From Roseospira navarrensis (GTDB lineage Bacteria > Pseudomonadota > Alphaproteobacteria > Rhodospirillales > Rhodospirillaceae), in contig NZ_WIVE01000003.1 in assembly GCF_009601025.1 (NCBI RefSeq), positions 56,990 to 120,989 on the forward strand: 64,000 nt of DNA, written 5' to 3'. The notes below the pieces were generated by a model that made no database searches, was not told the DNA's origin, and worked only from the letters and a program-made list of their open reading frames with translations. The translations under genes and the position numbers were made by a program. Positions 55,053 to 63,065 of this stretch are shown in pieces (within the stretch, counting starts at the first letter, position 1; every line of letters begins with the position of its first letter).

Positions 55053-55796
55053 TCACACGTCCTGGGCGCCGGACAGGACCTTGATGGCCCGGCCCTGACG
55101 CTCGGATTCATCCTCGATCATCTTCTGCACCTGCTCGTAGGCCCGCTGGACCTGAATGAGCTTGGTGATCTGCGCGGTCGCCTCGACGTTCGACCCTTCC
55201 AGCATGCCCTGTTCCAGGGCCATGCCCGTGGCCTCCTCCGGCTCCTGCTCGCCGGCGTCGTACAACCCGGCCTGGACCCGCAACAGGGCCTGCTCGTCCT
55301 CGAACGAGACGATGTTCATGCGCCCGATGTTGCCGTTCTCGGTCGAGACGGTGCCGTCCTTGGCGACCGTGATGCGGCTTTCGTTGGGCGCGATGAAGAA
55401 CGGCGTGCCGTCGGTGCTCAGCACCGGGTGGCCGCTGCCGGTCACCATCATGCCGTCGGCGTCGAGCATGAACCGGCCGTTGCGGGTGTAGAAGCGGCCG
55501 AAGTCGGTCTCGACCTCGAAATAGCCGGGGCCGTTGATGGCCACGTCCAGCGGATTGCCGGTCTGGGACAGCGGACCCAGGCCCACGTCGCGCTTGGTCC
55601 CGAAGTCATAGGTATAGGACAGCATGTCCGGAAAGGCGCTGTCGGCGCCTTTCGACGGGGCCAGATACTCCGAGAACATGAGATCCTGGCTCTTGAAGCC
55701 GGGCGTGTTCATGTTGGCGATGTTGTTCGCCACCACGTCCATCTGCCGCCACAGGGCGGTCTGCCGGGACAGGGCGATGTAGGATGGCGTCTGCAT
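55053..55796 (-). CDS. flgF: Flagellar proximal rod protein FlgF
   Basis: The 247-residue rod subunit has the family start YIALSRQTALWRQMDVVANN followed by IANMNTPGFKSQ, the central LDVAINGPGYFEVET and the C-terminal EGSNVEATAQITKLIQVQRAYEQV. It begins the leftward operon flgF-flgG-flgA-flgH and is divergent from fliL across a 417-base gap. The ATG at 55796 is the only start that gives the normal N-terminus; the frame continues upstream without ribosome-site support. Confidence 0.95.
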   Translation of the reverse strand: MQTPSYIALSRQTALWRQMDVVANNIANMNTPGFKSQDLMFSEYLAPSKGADSAFPDMLSYTYDFGTKRDVGLGPLSQTGNPLDVAINGPGYFEVETDFGRFYTRNGRFMLDADGMMVTGSGHPVLSTDGTPFFIAPNESRITVAKDGTVSTENGNIGRMNIVSFEDEQALLRVQAGLYDAGEQEPEEATGMALEQGMLEGSNVEATAQITKLIQVQRAYEQVQKMIEDESERQGRAIKVLSGAQDV

Positions 55797-56213
55797 GGTC
55801 GGTCGGGCCTGTGTCTGTCCTGTGGGGGCCGGCCTGGGTCGGCGGCCGCAAGGGTCGCGCTCTGCCAAGCAGACTTCATGCCAGTTTTCCCGAGCCGCCC
55901 GGACCGGCCCCTCCGGCGGCCCTCGGGCGCGCGGAGCCGCCCCGCCGCCCAAGCCGGAAGCGTCCCCCGGCGCGGGTTGCCGGGCAGTTCTTGCCGCCCC
56001 GGCCCGGGCGCTGAACCCTTTCTTAAGGTCTGACGCCTACCCTTCTCCCACCGGCACGATGCGGCGTCGGACAGGTGCGCCCGTGCGCGGCGCCCCTTTT
56101 CCGGACTGGGGATCGGCCGGGTGCTCGGGCCCCGGGGATCCGGGTCGCTTCGCCGCCCGCCCCCGCCCGCTCGCACGGTCACCCCGCAACCACCCCAGGG
56201 ATTGCCAGGACCC
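55797..56213. other. Divergent flagellar promoter region (flgF / fliL)
   Basis: This 417-base gap should hold promoters for both flagellar operons. The only visible candidates are an AT-richer TTTCTTAAGG near 56020 and a weak sigma-54-like CGGCACGATGCGG near 56051 lacking the expected TTGC. No clear sigma-28, sigma-54 or CtrA site was found. Confidence 0.35.
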
Positions 56214-56807
56214 ATGGCCGACGATCTGGAAGAAGACTACGACGACTCCGACGGCGACGATTTCGAGGAGGACGGAAAACGATCCGGCGGCAAGAAGAAG
56301 CTGCTGCTGATCCTGCTGCCCGTGCTCCTGCTCATCCTGGCGGGTGGCGCCGGCGCGTTCTTCACCGGCATGCTGGACCCGCTGCTCGGCGGCGGCGGTG
56401 ACGACGCCGCGCACGGCAGCCCCAGCGCGGGGGATGACGGTCACGGCGGTGGTGGCGGCCAGGGCGACGACGACGGCCACGGCGGCGGCGGCACGCTGGG
56501 CGGCACCGTGTTCTACGACCTGCCGGAAATGGTCGTGGACCTAAACACGGGATCGCGCAAGCCCCACTTCCTGAAGGTGCGGGTCAGCCTGGAACTGGCC
56601 AACCCGAACGACGTGGCCCGCGTCGAGGAGGTCATGCCGCGCGTGATCGACAACTTCCAGGTCTTCCTGCGCGAGCTGCGGGTGGAGGATCTGCAGGGCG
56701 CCGCCGGCATCTATCGGGTGCGCGAGGAGTTGCTCCGCCGGGTCGGCAACGCGGTGCGGCCGGCCCGCGTGAACGCCGTCCTGTTCAAGGAAATGCTGGT
56801 GCAGTAG
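56214..56807 (+). CDS. fliL: Flagellar basal body-associated protein FliL
   Basis: The 197-residue single-pass inner-membrane protein supports stator function around the motor. A strongly acidic cytoplasmic start (DDLEEDYDDSDGDDFEEDGK) is followed by a basic KKK and one helix (LLLILLPVLLLILAGGAGAFF). A periplasmic linker rich in Gly, Asp and His (about residues 60-95) comes next, then the stomatin-like FliL domain (FYDLPEMVVDLNTGSRKPHFLK). It heads fliL-fliM-DUF6468. The Gly-Asp-His linker is longer than usual and may bind metal; that is only suggested by composition. Confidence 0.92.
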   Translation: MADDLEEDYDDSDGDDFEEDGKRSGGKKKLLLILLPVLLLILAGGAGAFFTGMLDPLLGGGGDDAAHGSPSAGDDGHGGGGGQGDDDGHGGGGTLGGTVFYDLPEMVVDLNTGSRKPHFLKVRVSLELANPNDVARVEEVMPRVIDNFQVFLRELRVEDLQGAAGIYRVREELLRRVGNAVRPARVNAVLFKEMLVQ

Positions 56808-56836
56808 AGACGGCGCGCCGCTCCCCGGCGGCCACC

Positions 56837-56878
56837 CCCGAGACGGGATCCCCGAGACAGGATTCCCGAGACAAGATC
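56837..56878. repeat. 14-bp tandem repeat in the fliL-fliM spacer
   Basis: Three adjacent units (56837-56850, 56851-56864, 56865-56878) read CCCGAGACGGGATC, CCCGAGACAGGATT and CCCGAGACAAGATC. They occupy half of the 87-base gap and end 16 bases before the fliM start, close to its ribosome site. Confidence 0.85.
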
Positions 56879-56894
56879 GAGGACAGGGCCAGAG

Positions 56895-58082
56895 ATGACG
56901 CCAGCCGACGAACCCGGCCGCGAGGTCAGCAAGGAAGACGAGGAAGCCATGATGGCCGAATGGGCCGCCATGGTGGACGACGACGAGGGCGAGGCTGGCG
57001 CGGCCGGCGGCGGCGAGGGCGAGGGCGATGCCGATTCCATCGCCGCCGAATGGGAAGCCATGCTCGGCGAGGAAGAGGGCGGCGACGACGACGGCGGCGG
57101 CGGCGGCCGGGAGAGCACCCGCGTCCTGAACCAGGACGAAATCGACAGCCTGCTCGGCTTCGACGAGACCGAGGAGATCAACACCGACAAGTCCGGCATT
57201 CAGGCCATCCTGAACAGCGCGCTGGTGTCCTATGAACGCCTGCCCATGCTGGAGGTGGTGTTCGACCGGCTGGTGCGCATGATGTCCACGTCCCTGCGCA
57301 ACTTCACGTCGGACAACGTCGAGGTCTCACTGGACAACATTCTGTCGCTGCGCTTCGGCGACTACCTGAACTCGATTCCGCTGCCCGCCATGCTGTCGGT
57401 GTTCAAGGCGGAGGAGTGGGACAACTCCGGCCTGCTGACCATCGATTCCTCGATGATCTATTCCATCGTGGACGTGCTGCTGGGCGGCCGTCGCGGCACG
57501 GCGGCCATGCGGATCGAAGGCCGGCCCTATACGACCATCGAACGCAATCTGGTCGAACGCCTGGTGCATGTGGTGCTGGCCGACCTGTCGGCCGCGTTCG
57601 ATCCGCTGTCGCCGGTGACGTTCCGGTTCGAGCGCCTGGAGACCAACCCGCGCTTCGCCACCATCTCGCGGCCCGCCAACGCCGCCATCGTGGCCAAGCT
57701 GCGCATCGACATGGAGGATCGCGGCGGCCGCCTGGAGCTGCTGATTCCCTACGCCACCCTGGAGCCGGTCCGCGAGCTGCTGCTCCAGATGTTCATGGGC
57801 GAAAAGTTCGGCCGCGATTCCATCTGGGAAACCCACCTGGCCGAGGAGATGTGGTTCACCGAAGTGGAGATGGAAGCGATCCTGGACGAGGTGGACATGC
57901 CGCTGCGCCACATTCTCAACCTGGAGGTCGGCTCGCAGATCATGTTCAACGCCACCCCGGACTCGACCGTGATGCTGCGCTGCGGCGACGTCCCCATGTT
58001 CGCCGGCCGTATGGGGCGGCGCGGCGCCAATATCGCCATCCGCGTGGACCGAAAGGTCCGTCAGAACAAGTCGGCGACCTGA
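56895..58082 (+). CDS. fliM: Flagellar motor switch protein FliM with acidic N-terminal extension
   Basis: The 395-residue switch protein forms the C-ring and binds phosphorylated CheY. The CheY-binding motif RVLNQDEIDSLLGFD, normally at the very N-terminus, here lies at residues 76-90. The middle domain (LPMLEVVFDRLVRMMSTSLRN, LVERLVHVVLADLSAAFDPL) and C-terminal SpoA domain (MPLRHILNLEVGSQIMFNA) are complete. The first 75 residues are acidic and contain two similar segments, MAEWAAMVDDDE (20-31) and AAEWEAMLGEEE (50-61). The function of this extension is not known. Confidence 0.94.
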   Translation: MTPADEPGREVSKEDEEAMMAEWAAMVDDDEGEAGAAGGGEGEGDADSIAAEWEAMLGEEEGGDDDGGGGGRESTRVLNQDEIDSLLGFDETEEINTDKSGIQAILNSALVSYERLPMLEVVFDRLVRMMSTSLRNFTSDNVEVSLDNILSLRFGDYLNSIPLPAMLSVFKAEEWDNSGLLTIDSSMIYSIVDVLLGGRRGTAAMRIEGRPYTTIERNLVERLVHVVLADLSAAFDPLSPVTFRFERLETNPRFATISRPANAAIVAKLRIDMEDRGGRLELLIPYATLEPVRELLLQMFMGEKFGRDSIWETHLAEEMWFTEVEMEAILDEVDMPLRHILNLEVGSQIMFNATPDSTVMLRCGDVPMFAGRMGRRGANIAIRVDRKVRQNKSAT

Positions 58083-58146
58083 TGAGTGCGCATCCCGCCG
58101 CCTGCCCGGCCCTTCCGGCCGGATGCCAACGCCTCGTGAGGCCGAC

Positions 58147-58794
58147 ATGGAGCTGAGCCTGATCCTGGACATCGTCATCGTCGTGCTGCTGGTGCCCACC
58201 ATCCTGTTCGCGTGGGTGCTCAACAGTCGGCTGGCCGATCTGCGACGCAATCGCGACGAGCTGGCCCGGCTGATCGGCAGCTTCAACGAGGCGACCCACC
58301 GCGCCGAGGCGGGCATTCCCAAGCTGCGCAAGGCGGCCGACGATGCCGGCCGGGCGCTCGCCGACCGGGTCGAGAAGGCGCAGATCCTGCGCGACGACCT
58401 GGCCTTCATGGTGGACCGGGCCGAGACCACCCTGGGCAAGCTGGAAGACGGCACGCGGGCCAGCCCCCGTGCGGCCCGCAGCGGCGGCGGGTCGTCCTCC
58501 GCCGGTCAGCGCGGTGACGTGGAACGCGCCCTGACGGAGGCCCGGGACCGCTCCGGCCGGCCGGACGGCGGCTACGGAAGCGGCCGCTCCGAGGGCGCGG
58601 GTCAGACCGTCCCCGCCCCGCCGCCCGTGCCCGGACGCGGCGCCGGATCCCGCGTCAATGGCGGCAGCGGCGGCGGCGGCGGCGGCGGCGGCGCACAGCC
58701 CCAGCGCGCGGACGACGAGGACGACTTCTTCATCGAGGACGAGCGCTCCGAAGCCGAACGGGAGCTGCTGCGCGCGCTGCGCTCCGTGCGCTGA
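58147..58794 (+). CDS. DUF6468 flagellar-operon protein
   Basis: The 215-residue protein has one N-terminal membrane helix (LILDIVIVVLLVPTILFAWVL) and a charged coiled-coil-like region to about residue 105 (LADLRRNRDELARLIGSFNE; DDLAFMVDRAETTLGKLE). A long disordered tail follows, with a polyglycine run coded by GGC repeats near 58663-58690 and an acidic end (DDEDDFFIEDERSEAERELL). DUF6468 proteins follow fliM in many alphaproteobacterial flagellar operons; function unknown, possibly stator- or motor-associated. GAGG precedes the ATG at 58147. The operon ends here, interrupted by repeat copy B. Confidence 0.8.
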   Translation: MELSLILDIVIVVLLVPTILFAWVLNSRLADLRRNRDELARLIGSFNEATHRAEAGIPKLRKAADDAGRALADRVEKAQILRDDLAFMVDRAETTLGKLEDGTRASPRAARSGGGSSSAGQRGDVERALTEARDRSGRPDGGYGSGRSEGAGQTVPAPPPVPGRGAGSRVNGGSGGGGGGGGAQPQRADDEDDFFIEDERSEAERELLRALRSVR

Positions 58795-58886
58795 CGACGC
58801 GCGGTTCGGTCGCTCGGACCGCCCCGACCGGCGGTCCTCCGGCTGCCGTCGCACCGCCTGCGGTTTGATCGCCGCCATGCGGTACA

Positions 58887-59134
58887 GGGCGCCGAACCCG
58901 GATCACCGTTCTGTGACTCTGCAGGGGTCGACCCCGCCTCACGAGGTCCTTCGGTCGCCCCCGGCGACGCTTCGCGTCGCCGCAAAGAAGCACGACCATC
59001 GGAACGATGGTCGCGGGGGCTCCCTCAGGAAGACACACCTTTAATAGAGAGTGTCATCCTGAGCGCCCGACGGGCGCGAAGGATCTCGTGATGGGGCAAG
59101 AACCATGACACCCCCGTCATCTGGATTCGGAGCC
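58887..59134. repeat. Dispersed intergenic repeat element, copy B
   Basis: The 248-bp element has the same end sequences as copy A (left GGGCGCCGAACCCGGATCAC, right end ATTCGGAGCCC). It carries an extra middle section with two perfect hairpins (GCGACGC-ttc-GCGTCGC and CGACCATCG-gaa-CGATGGTCG) that copy A lacks and copy C has. The right half holds GCGCCC-gac-GGGCGC (59063-59077) before GAAGGATCTCG. It is the longest copy. The rest of the 58795-59374 gap contains the hairpin at 59280-59304 and presumably the transcarboxylase promoter. Confidence 0.85.
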
Positions 59135-59279
59135 CTGCCACGCGCAACCGCGAACTTGTCTCAACTCGTTCCTTTCCCATATCATTCGCGGAGCCCAGCG
59201 ACGTGAAGGGAGACGCGCCGCATCTGGCGGGCAGATCGGCGAATAATCGGCAGAACCCCGGCGTAATACGAATACCAGC

Positions 59280-59304
59280 GGCGGGTGAGTGTGACTCATC
59301 CGCC
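59280..59304. promoter_or_regulatory. Hairpin upstream of the transcarboxylase operon
   Basis: An 11-bp stem with one mismatch (GGCGGGTGAGT / ACTCATCCGCC) and a 3-base loop lies 71 bases before the 5S gene. A near-identical hairpin stands just after the last gene at 63484-63508. Confidence 0.6.
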
Positions 59305-59374
59305 TGTTCGGCACCGGCCCGCGCGCGGCCGGTCTGGCCCGTCCGGGCTGCGCCAACAAGGGAGGACCGTGACC

Positions 59375-60883
59375 ATGGGACGCCAGATCGAAGTCACTGA
59401 ATTGATCCTGCGGGATGCCCACCAAAGCCTGATGGCCACGCGGATGGCCATGGAAGACATGGTCCCGGTCTGCGAGGACCTGGACAACGCCGGCTTCTGG
59501 TCCCTGGAGTGCTGGGGCGGGGCCACCTACGACGCCTGTATCCGCTACCTGAACGAGGATCCGTGGGAGCGGCTGCGCACCTTCCGCGAACTGATGCCCA
59601 AGACGCGGCTGCAGATGCTGCTGCGCGGGCAGAACCTGCTGGGCTATCGCCACTACGAGGACGGCGTGGTCGAGCGCTTCTGCGACAAGGCGGCCAAGAA
59701 CGGCATGGACGTCTTCCGCATCTTCGACGCCCTCAACGACCTGCGCAACCTGAAGACCGCCATCGACGCGGTGAAGCGCACCGGCAAGGAGGCGCAGGGC
59801 ACCATCTGCTACACGGTCTCGCCGGTGCACACCACCGAGGCCTTCATCGAGATGGCCCAGCAGCTCAAGGACATGGGCGCCGATTCCATCTGCATCAAGG
59901 ACATGGCCGCGCTGCTGAAACCCCAGCCCGCCTATGACCTGGTGCGCGGCATCAAGCAGACCTGTGGCGAGGATACCCGCATTCACCTGCACTGCCACGC
60001 CACCACCGGCGTGACCTTCGTCTCGCTGATGAAGGCGATCGAGGCCGGCTGCGACGTGGTGGACACCTCGGTCAGCTCGCTGTCGCTCGGCTCGGGTCAC
60101 AACCCGACCGAGGCCCTGGTGGAGATGCTGGAGGGCACGGGATACGAGACGCGCCTGGATCTCAAGCGCATCCGCCCCGTCCGCGATCACTTCGCCGAGG
60201 TGCGCAAGCGCTATCGCCACTTCATGAGCGACTTCACGGTGATCGACACCGACATCTTCGAAAGCCAGATCCCCGGCGGCATGCTCTCCAACATGGAGAA
60301 CCAGCTCAAGGGCCAGGGCGCGGGCGACCGGGTGCGCGAGGTGATGGAAGAGGTCCCGCGCGTGCGCGCCGATTCCGGGTTTCCGCCGCTGGTCACGCCA
60401 TCCAGCCAGATCGTGGGCACCCAGGCTGTCTTCAACGTGCTGACGGGCCGCTACAAGACCATGACCAGCGAGTTCGCCGACCTGATGCTGGGCTACTACG
60501 GCACCACGCAGGGCGAGAAGAACGCCGAGGTCCTGCAGCAGGCCGAGGCGCAGCAGCAGAAACCGGCCATCACCGGCCGTCCGGCCGACCTGCTGGAGCC
60601 GGAGTGGGACCAGCTCCGCGACGCCGCCGCCGCGCTGGAGGGCTTCAACGGCAGCGACGAGGACGTGCTGACCTACGCCATGTTCCCCCAGGTCTCGACC
60701 AAGTTCTTCAAGACCCGCCACGAAGGCGCGAAGAGTCTCGCCAAGGACCCGGAGGCCTCCAAGACCACCGAGGCCCCGGCCCCCGCAGCCGGCGCGGGCG
60801 GCGCCGCGCGCAAGGACCCGGTCACCTACGTGGTCACCCTGAACGGCCGCGAACATCAGGTCCGGGTGTCTCCGGCCGCCTGA
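59375..60883 (+). CDS. Transcarboxylase 5S subunit (pyruvate/oxaloacetate carboxyltransferase)
   Basis: The 502-residue metal-dependent carboxyltransferase moves a carboxyl group between carboxybiotin and pyruvate, giving oxaloacetate. The TIM barrel shows the metal Asp14 in LILRDAHQSLMATRMAMEDM, the carbamylated Lys175 in CIKDMAALLKPQ, and His204/His206 in IHLHCHATTGVT. The protein follows the Propionibacterium 5S subunit of methylmalonyl-CoA carboxyltransferase closely, including LNEDPWERLRTFRELMPKTR and GFNGSDEDVLTYAMFPQV. It ends in VTYVVTLNGREHQVRVSPA without its own biotin domain. GGAGG precedes the ATG at 59375. It begins the four-gene operon. Confidence 0.9.
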   Translation: MGRQIEVTELILRDAHQSLMATRMAMEDMVPVCEDLDNAGFWSLECWGGATYDACIRYLNEDPWERLRTFRELMPKTRLQMLLRGQNLLGYRHYEDGVVERFCDKAAKNGMDVFRIFDALNDLRNLKTAIDAVKRTGKEAQGTICYTVSPVHTTEAFIEMAQQLKDMGADSICIKDMAALLKPQPAYDLVRGIKQTCGEDTRIHLHCHATTGVTFVSLMKAIEAGCDVVDTSVSSLSLGSGHNPTEALVEMLEGTGYETRLDLKRIRPVRDHFAEVRKRYRHFMSDFTVIDTDIFESQIPGGMLSNMENQLKGQGAGDRVREVMEEVPRVRADSGFPPLVTPSSQIVGTQAVFNVLTGRYKTMTSEFADLMLGYYGTTQGEKNAEVLQQAEAQQQKPAITGRPADLLEPEWDQLRDAAAALEGFNGSDEDVLTYAMFPQVSTKFFKTRHEGAKSLAKDPEASKTTEAPAPAAGAGGAARKDPVTYVVTLNGREHQVRVSPAA

Positions 60884-60985
60884 TCCATCATCCCTGACAG
60901 ACCACCCTGGCGGGCGTGTCCGGACCGGCTCCGGACGCGCCGTCGGCCGGGGCGCGGATACCCATCCACAGGAGAGGAACGCCTG

Positions 60986-62566
60986 ATGGCCGAGGACAAG
61001 GGGGGCACACCGCCCGCGCAGCAGAGCATGGAGGACAGGATCGCGGCCCTCGCCGCCGCCCGCACGCGCGTGCAGGAGGGCGGGGGCGCGGCCCAGATCG
61101 AAAAGCAGCACGCCGCCGGCAAGATGACGGCGCGCGAGCGGGTCGATCAGTTGGCCGACCCGGGCAGTTTTCAGGAACTCGGGCTGTTCGCCAAACACCG
61201 CGCCACGTCCTTCGGCATGGCGGACCGCGACCTGCCCGCCGACGGCGTGGTGACGGGCTGCGCCAAGGTGGACGGCAAGGTGGTGCATCTGGCGAGCCAG
61301 GACTTCACCGTCTCCGGTGGCGCCGCCGGTGAGGCGCACAGCCTCAAGGTGGCCGAGATGATGGCGCTGTCGCTCAAGACCGGCTCGCCGTTCGTGTTCA
61401 TCAACGACTCCGGCGGGGCCCGCGTTCAGGAGGGGATCGACAGCCTCTCGGGCTACGGCCGGGTGTTCTACAGCAACGTGATGCTGTCCGGCTCGGTGCC
61501 GCAGATCTCGCTGATCTGCGGGCCGTGCGCCGGCGGGGCCTCGTACAGTCCGGCGCTGACGGACTTCATCATCCAGACCCGTCAGGCGCAGATGTTCATC
61601 ACCGGGCCGCAGGTCATCAAGCAGGTGACCGGCGAGACCGTGACCGCCGAGGCGCTGGGCGGCCCGGACGCCCAGATGAACCGCTCCGGCGTGGTGCATC
61701 TGGTGGCGGACGACGATGCGGACGCCATCTACCAGTGCCGGCGGCTGCTCAGCTTCCTGCCGCCGAACAACCTGGAGGATCCGCCCCGGCTGCCCTTCGA
61801 CGACGCGCTGGAGTCGGATCCGGCCCTCAACGACATCGTGCCGACCGACGTCAAGACCGGCTACGACGTCCGCGACGTCATCACCCGCTGCGTCGATCAT
61901 GGCGACCTGCTGGAGATCCAGCCCGGCTTCGCGCCCAATCTGGTGATCGGCTTCGCCCGCATTCAGGGCCGGTCCATCGGCGTGGTGGCCAACCAGCCCA
62001 GCGCGATGGCGGGCGCCCTGGATATCAATGCCTCGGACAAGGCGGCCCGGTTCATCCGCTTCTGCAACGCCTTCAACATCCCGCTGGTGACGTTCGTGGA
62101 TGTGCCCGGCTTCCTGCCCGGCGTGGAGCAGGAATACGGCGGCATCATCCGGCACGGCGCCAAGATGCTGTTCGCCTATTCCGCGACCACGGTGCCGAAG
62201 GTGACGGTGATCCTGCGCAAGGCCTACGGCGGCGCCTACCTCGCCATGTGCGGCAAGGACCTGGGGGCCGACCGGGTGGTGGCCTGGCCGTCGGCCGAGG
62301 TCGCCGTGATGGGCGCCGAGGGCGCGGCCGAGATCGTCTTCCGCAAGGCCATCGCCGAGGCCGAGGACACGCCGGCCAAGCGGGCGGAGATGATCCAGCT
62401 CTACCGCGAGGCCTTCGCCAATCCCTATGTGGCGGCGGGCCGTCGGCTGGTGGACGACATCATCGAGCCCGCGGAAACCCGACGCTATCTGGGGCAGGCC
62501 CTGGAGAGCCTGTGGACCAAGCGCGAGACGCGCCCGCCCAAGAAGCACGGCCTGATCCCGCTGTGA
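60986..62566 (+). CDS. Transcarboxylase 12S subunit (methylmalonyl-CoA carboxyltransferase)
   Basis: The 526-residue crotonase-fold carboxyltransferase is of the PccB/12S type and moves the carboxyl group from methylmalonyl-CoA to biotin. Family signatures are KMTARERVDQLADPGSF, the first oxyanion loop SGGARVQEGIDSLSGYGRVF, GPCAGGASYSPALTDF, and the second half VDVPGFLPGVEQEYGGIIR with LRKAYGGAYLAM. The C-terminal KRETRPPKKHGLIPL resembles the Propionibacterium 12S end. AGGAGAGG precedes the ATG. It could also act as a propionyl-CoA carboxylase beta subunit, but the neighbouring 5S and 1.3S genes favour transcarboxylase. Confidence 0.9.
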   Translation: MAEDKGGTPPAQQSMEDRIAALAAARTRVQEGGGAAQIEKQHAAGKMTARERVDQLADPGSFQELGLFAKHRATSFGMADRDLPADGVVTGCAKVDGKVVHLASQDFTVSGGAAGEAHSLKVAEMMALSLKTGSPFVFINDSGGARVQEGIDSLSGYGRVFYSNVMLSGSVPQISLICGPCAGGASYSPALTDFIIQTRQAQMFITGPQVIKQVTGETVTAEALGGPDAQMNRSGVVHLVADDDADAIYQCRRLLSFLPPNNLEDPPRLPFDDALESDPALNDIVPTDVKTGYDVRDVITRCVDHGDLLEIQPGFAPNLVIGFARIQGRSIGVVANQPSAMAGALDINASDKAARFIRFCNAFNIPLVTFVDVPGFLPGVEQEYGGIIRHGAKMLFAYSATTVPKVTVILRKAYGGAYLAMCGKDLGADRVVAWPSAEVAVMGAEGAAEIVFRKAIAEAEDTPAKRAEMIQLYREAFANPYVAAGRRLVDDIIEPAETRRYLGQALESLWTKRETRPPKKHGLIPL

Positions 62567-62618
62567 GCCCGCCCCCCGACCGCACAACGCCCCCTCGGGG
62601 GGACAGGAGCGACAAGGC

Positions 62619-62936
62619 ATGAGCGAACTGACCCTGGACGATGTCATGGCCGCGATCCAGAGCCTGCGCGCGGACATGCGCGGCGAGATCGACGCGCTCG
62701 GCGACCGGATCGCGGCCCTGGAAGCCCGCCAGGACGAGACCGAACGGGAGCGGGACGCGGAGGTGGACCCCGAGACCCTGGTCATGCTGGCGGCCGCCGT
62801 CACCTCCTACCTGGGCAAGCGGGTGCGCATCCGGTCCGCCCGCCGGGTGCGGACGGGCGCGGACGGCGCACCCGCCTGGGCCCGCCACGGCCGCGCCGCC
62901 ATCCAGGCCTCGCACCGCCTGACCCGGGGCCTCTGA
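62619..62936 (+). CDS. Small accessory subunit of the biotin carboxyltransferase operon
   Basis: This 105-residue soluble protein has an N-terminal coiled coil (IQSLRADMRGEIDALGDRIA), then LVMLAAAVTSYLGKRVRIRS and a tail with WARHGRAAIQASH. The alanine-rich helix ending in YLGKRVRIR plus a W-x(2)-HGR tail recalls the soluble end of OadG/MmdD-type delta subunits of sodium-pumping decarboxylases, but it lacks the membrane helix. It sits between the 12S and 1.3S genes. A structural or assembly role in the complex is inferred. Confidence 0.65.
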   Translation: MSELTLDDVMAAIQSLRADMRGEIDALGDRIAALEARQDETERERDAEVDPETLVMLAAAVTSYLGKRVRIRSARRVRTGADGAPAWARHGRAAIQASHRLTRGL

Positions 62937-62953
62937 GCCCCGGACCCGCAACG

Positions 62954-62983
62954 GGCCGATGCGTCGTCTGGCGCGCATCGGCC
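62954..62983 (+). terminator. Hairpin between the small-subunit and 1.3S genes
   Basis: A perfect 10-bp stem (GGCCGATGCG / CGCATCGGCC) with a 10-base loop lies in the 129-base gap inside the operon. It has no U-run and could act as an attenuator or mRNA-stabilising structure. Confidence 0.5.
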
Positions 62984-63065
62984 ATTGGCATGACAGCGGC
63001 CCACCGGCCCGGCCGCGGCTCCCCCCGCGCCCGCCCGTCCGCCGCCTTCCGCAGGAGTTCCGACC

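Noticed and set aside
59117..62803. Open minus-strand frame of 1228 codons opposite the transcarboxylase genes
   Set aside because: Its product is a low-complexity His/Arg/Gly/Val mix with no domain, and it mirrors the codon positions of strongly supported plus-strand genes. Long antisense frames are expected at this GC content.
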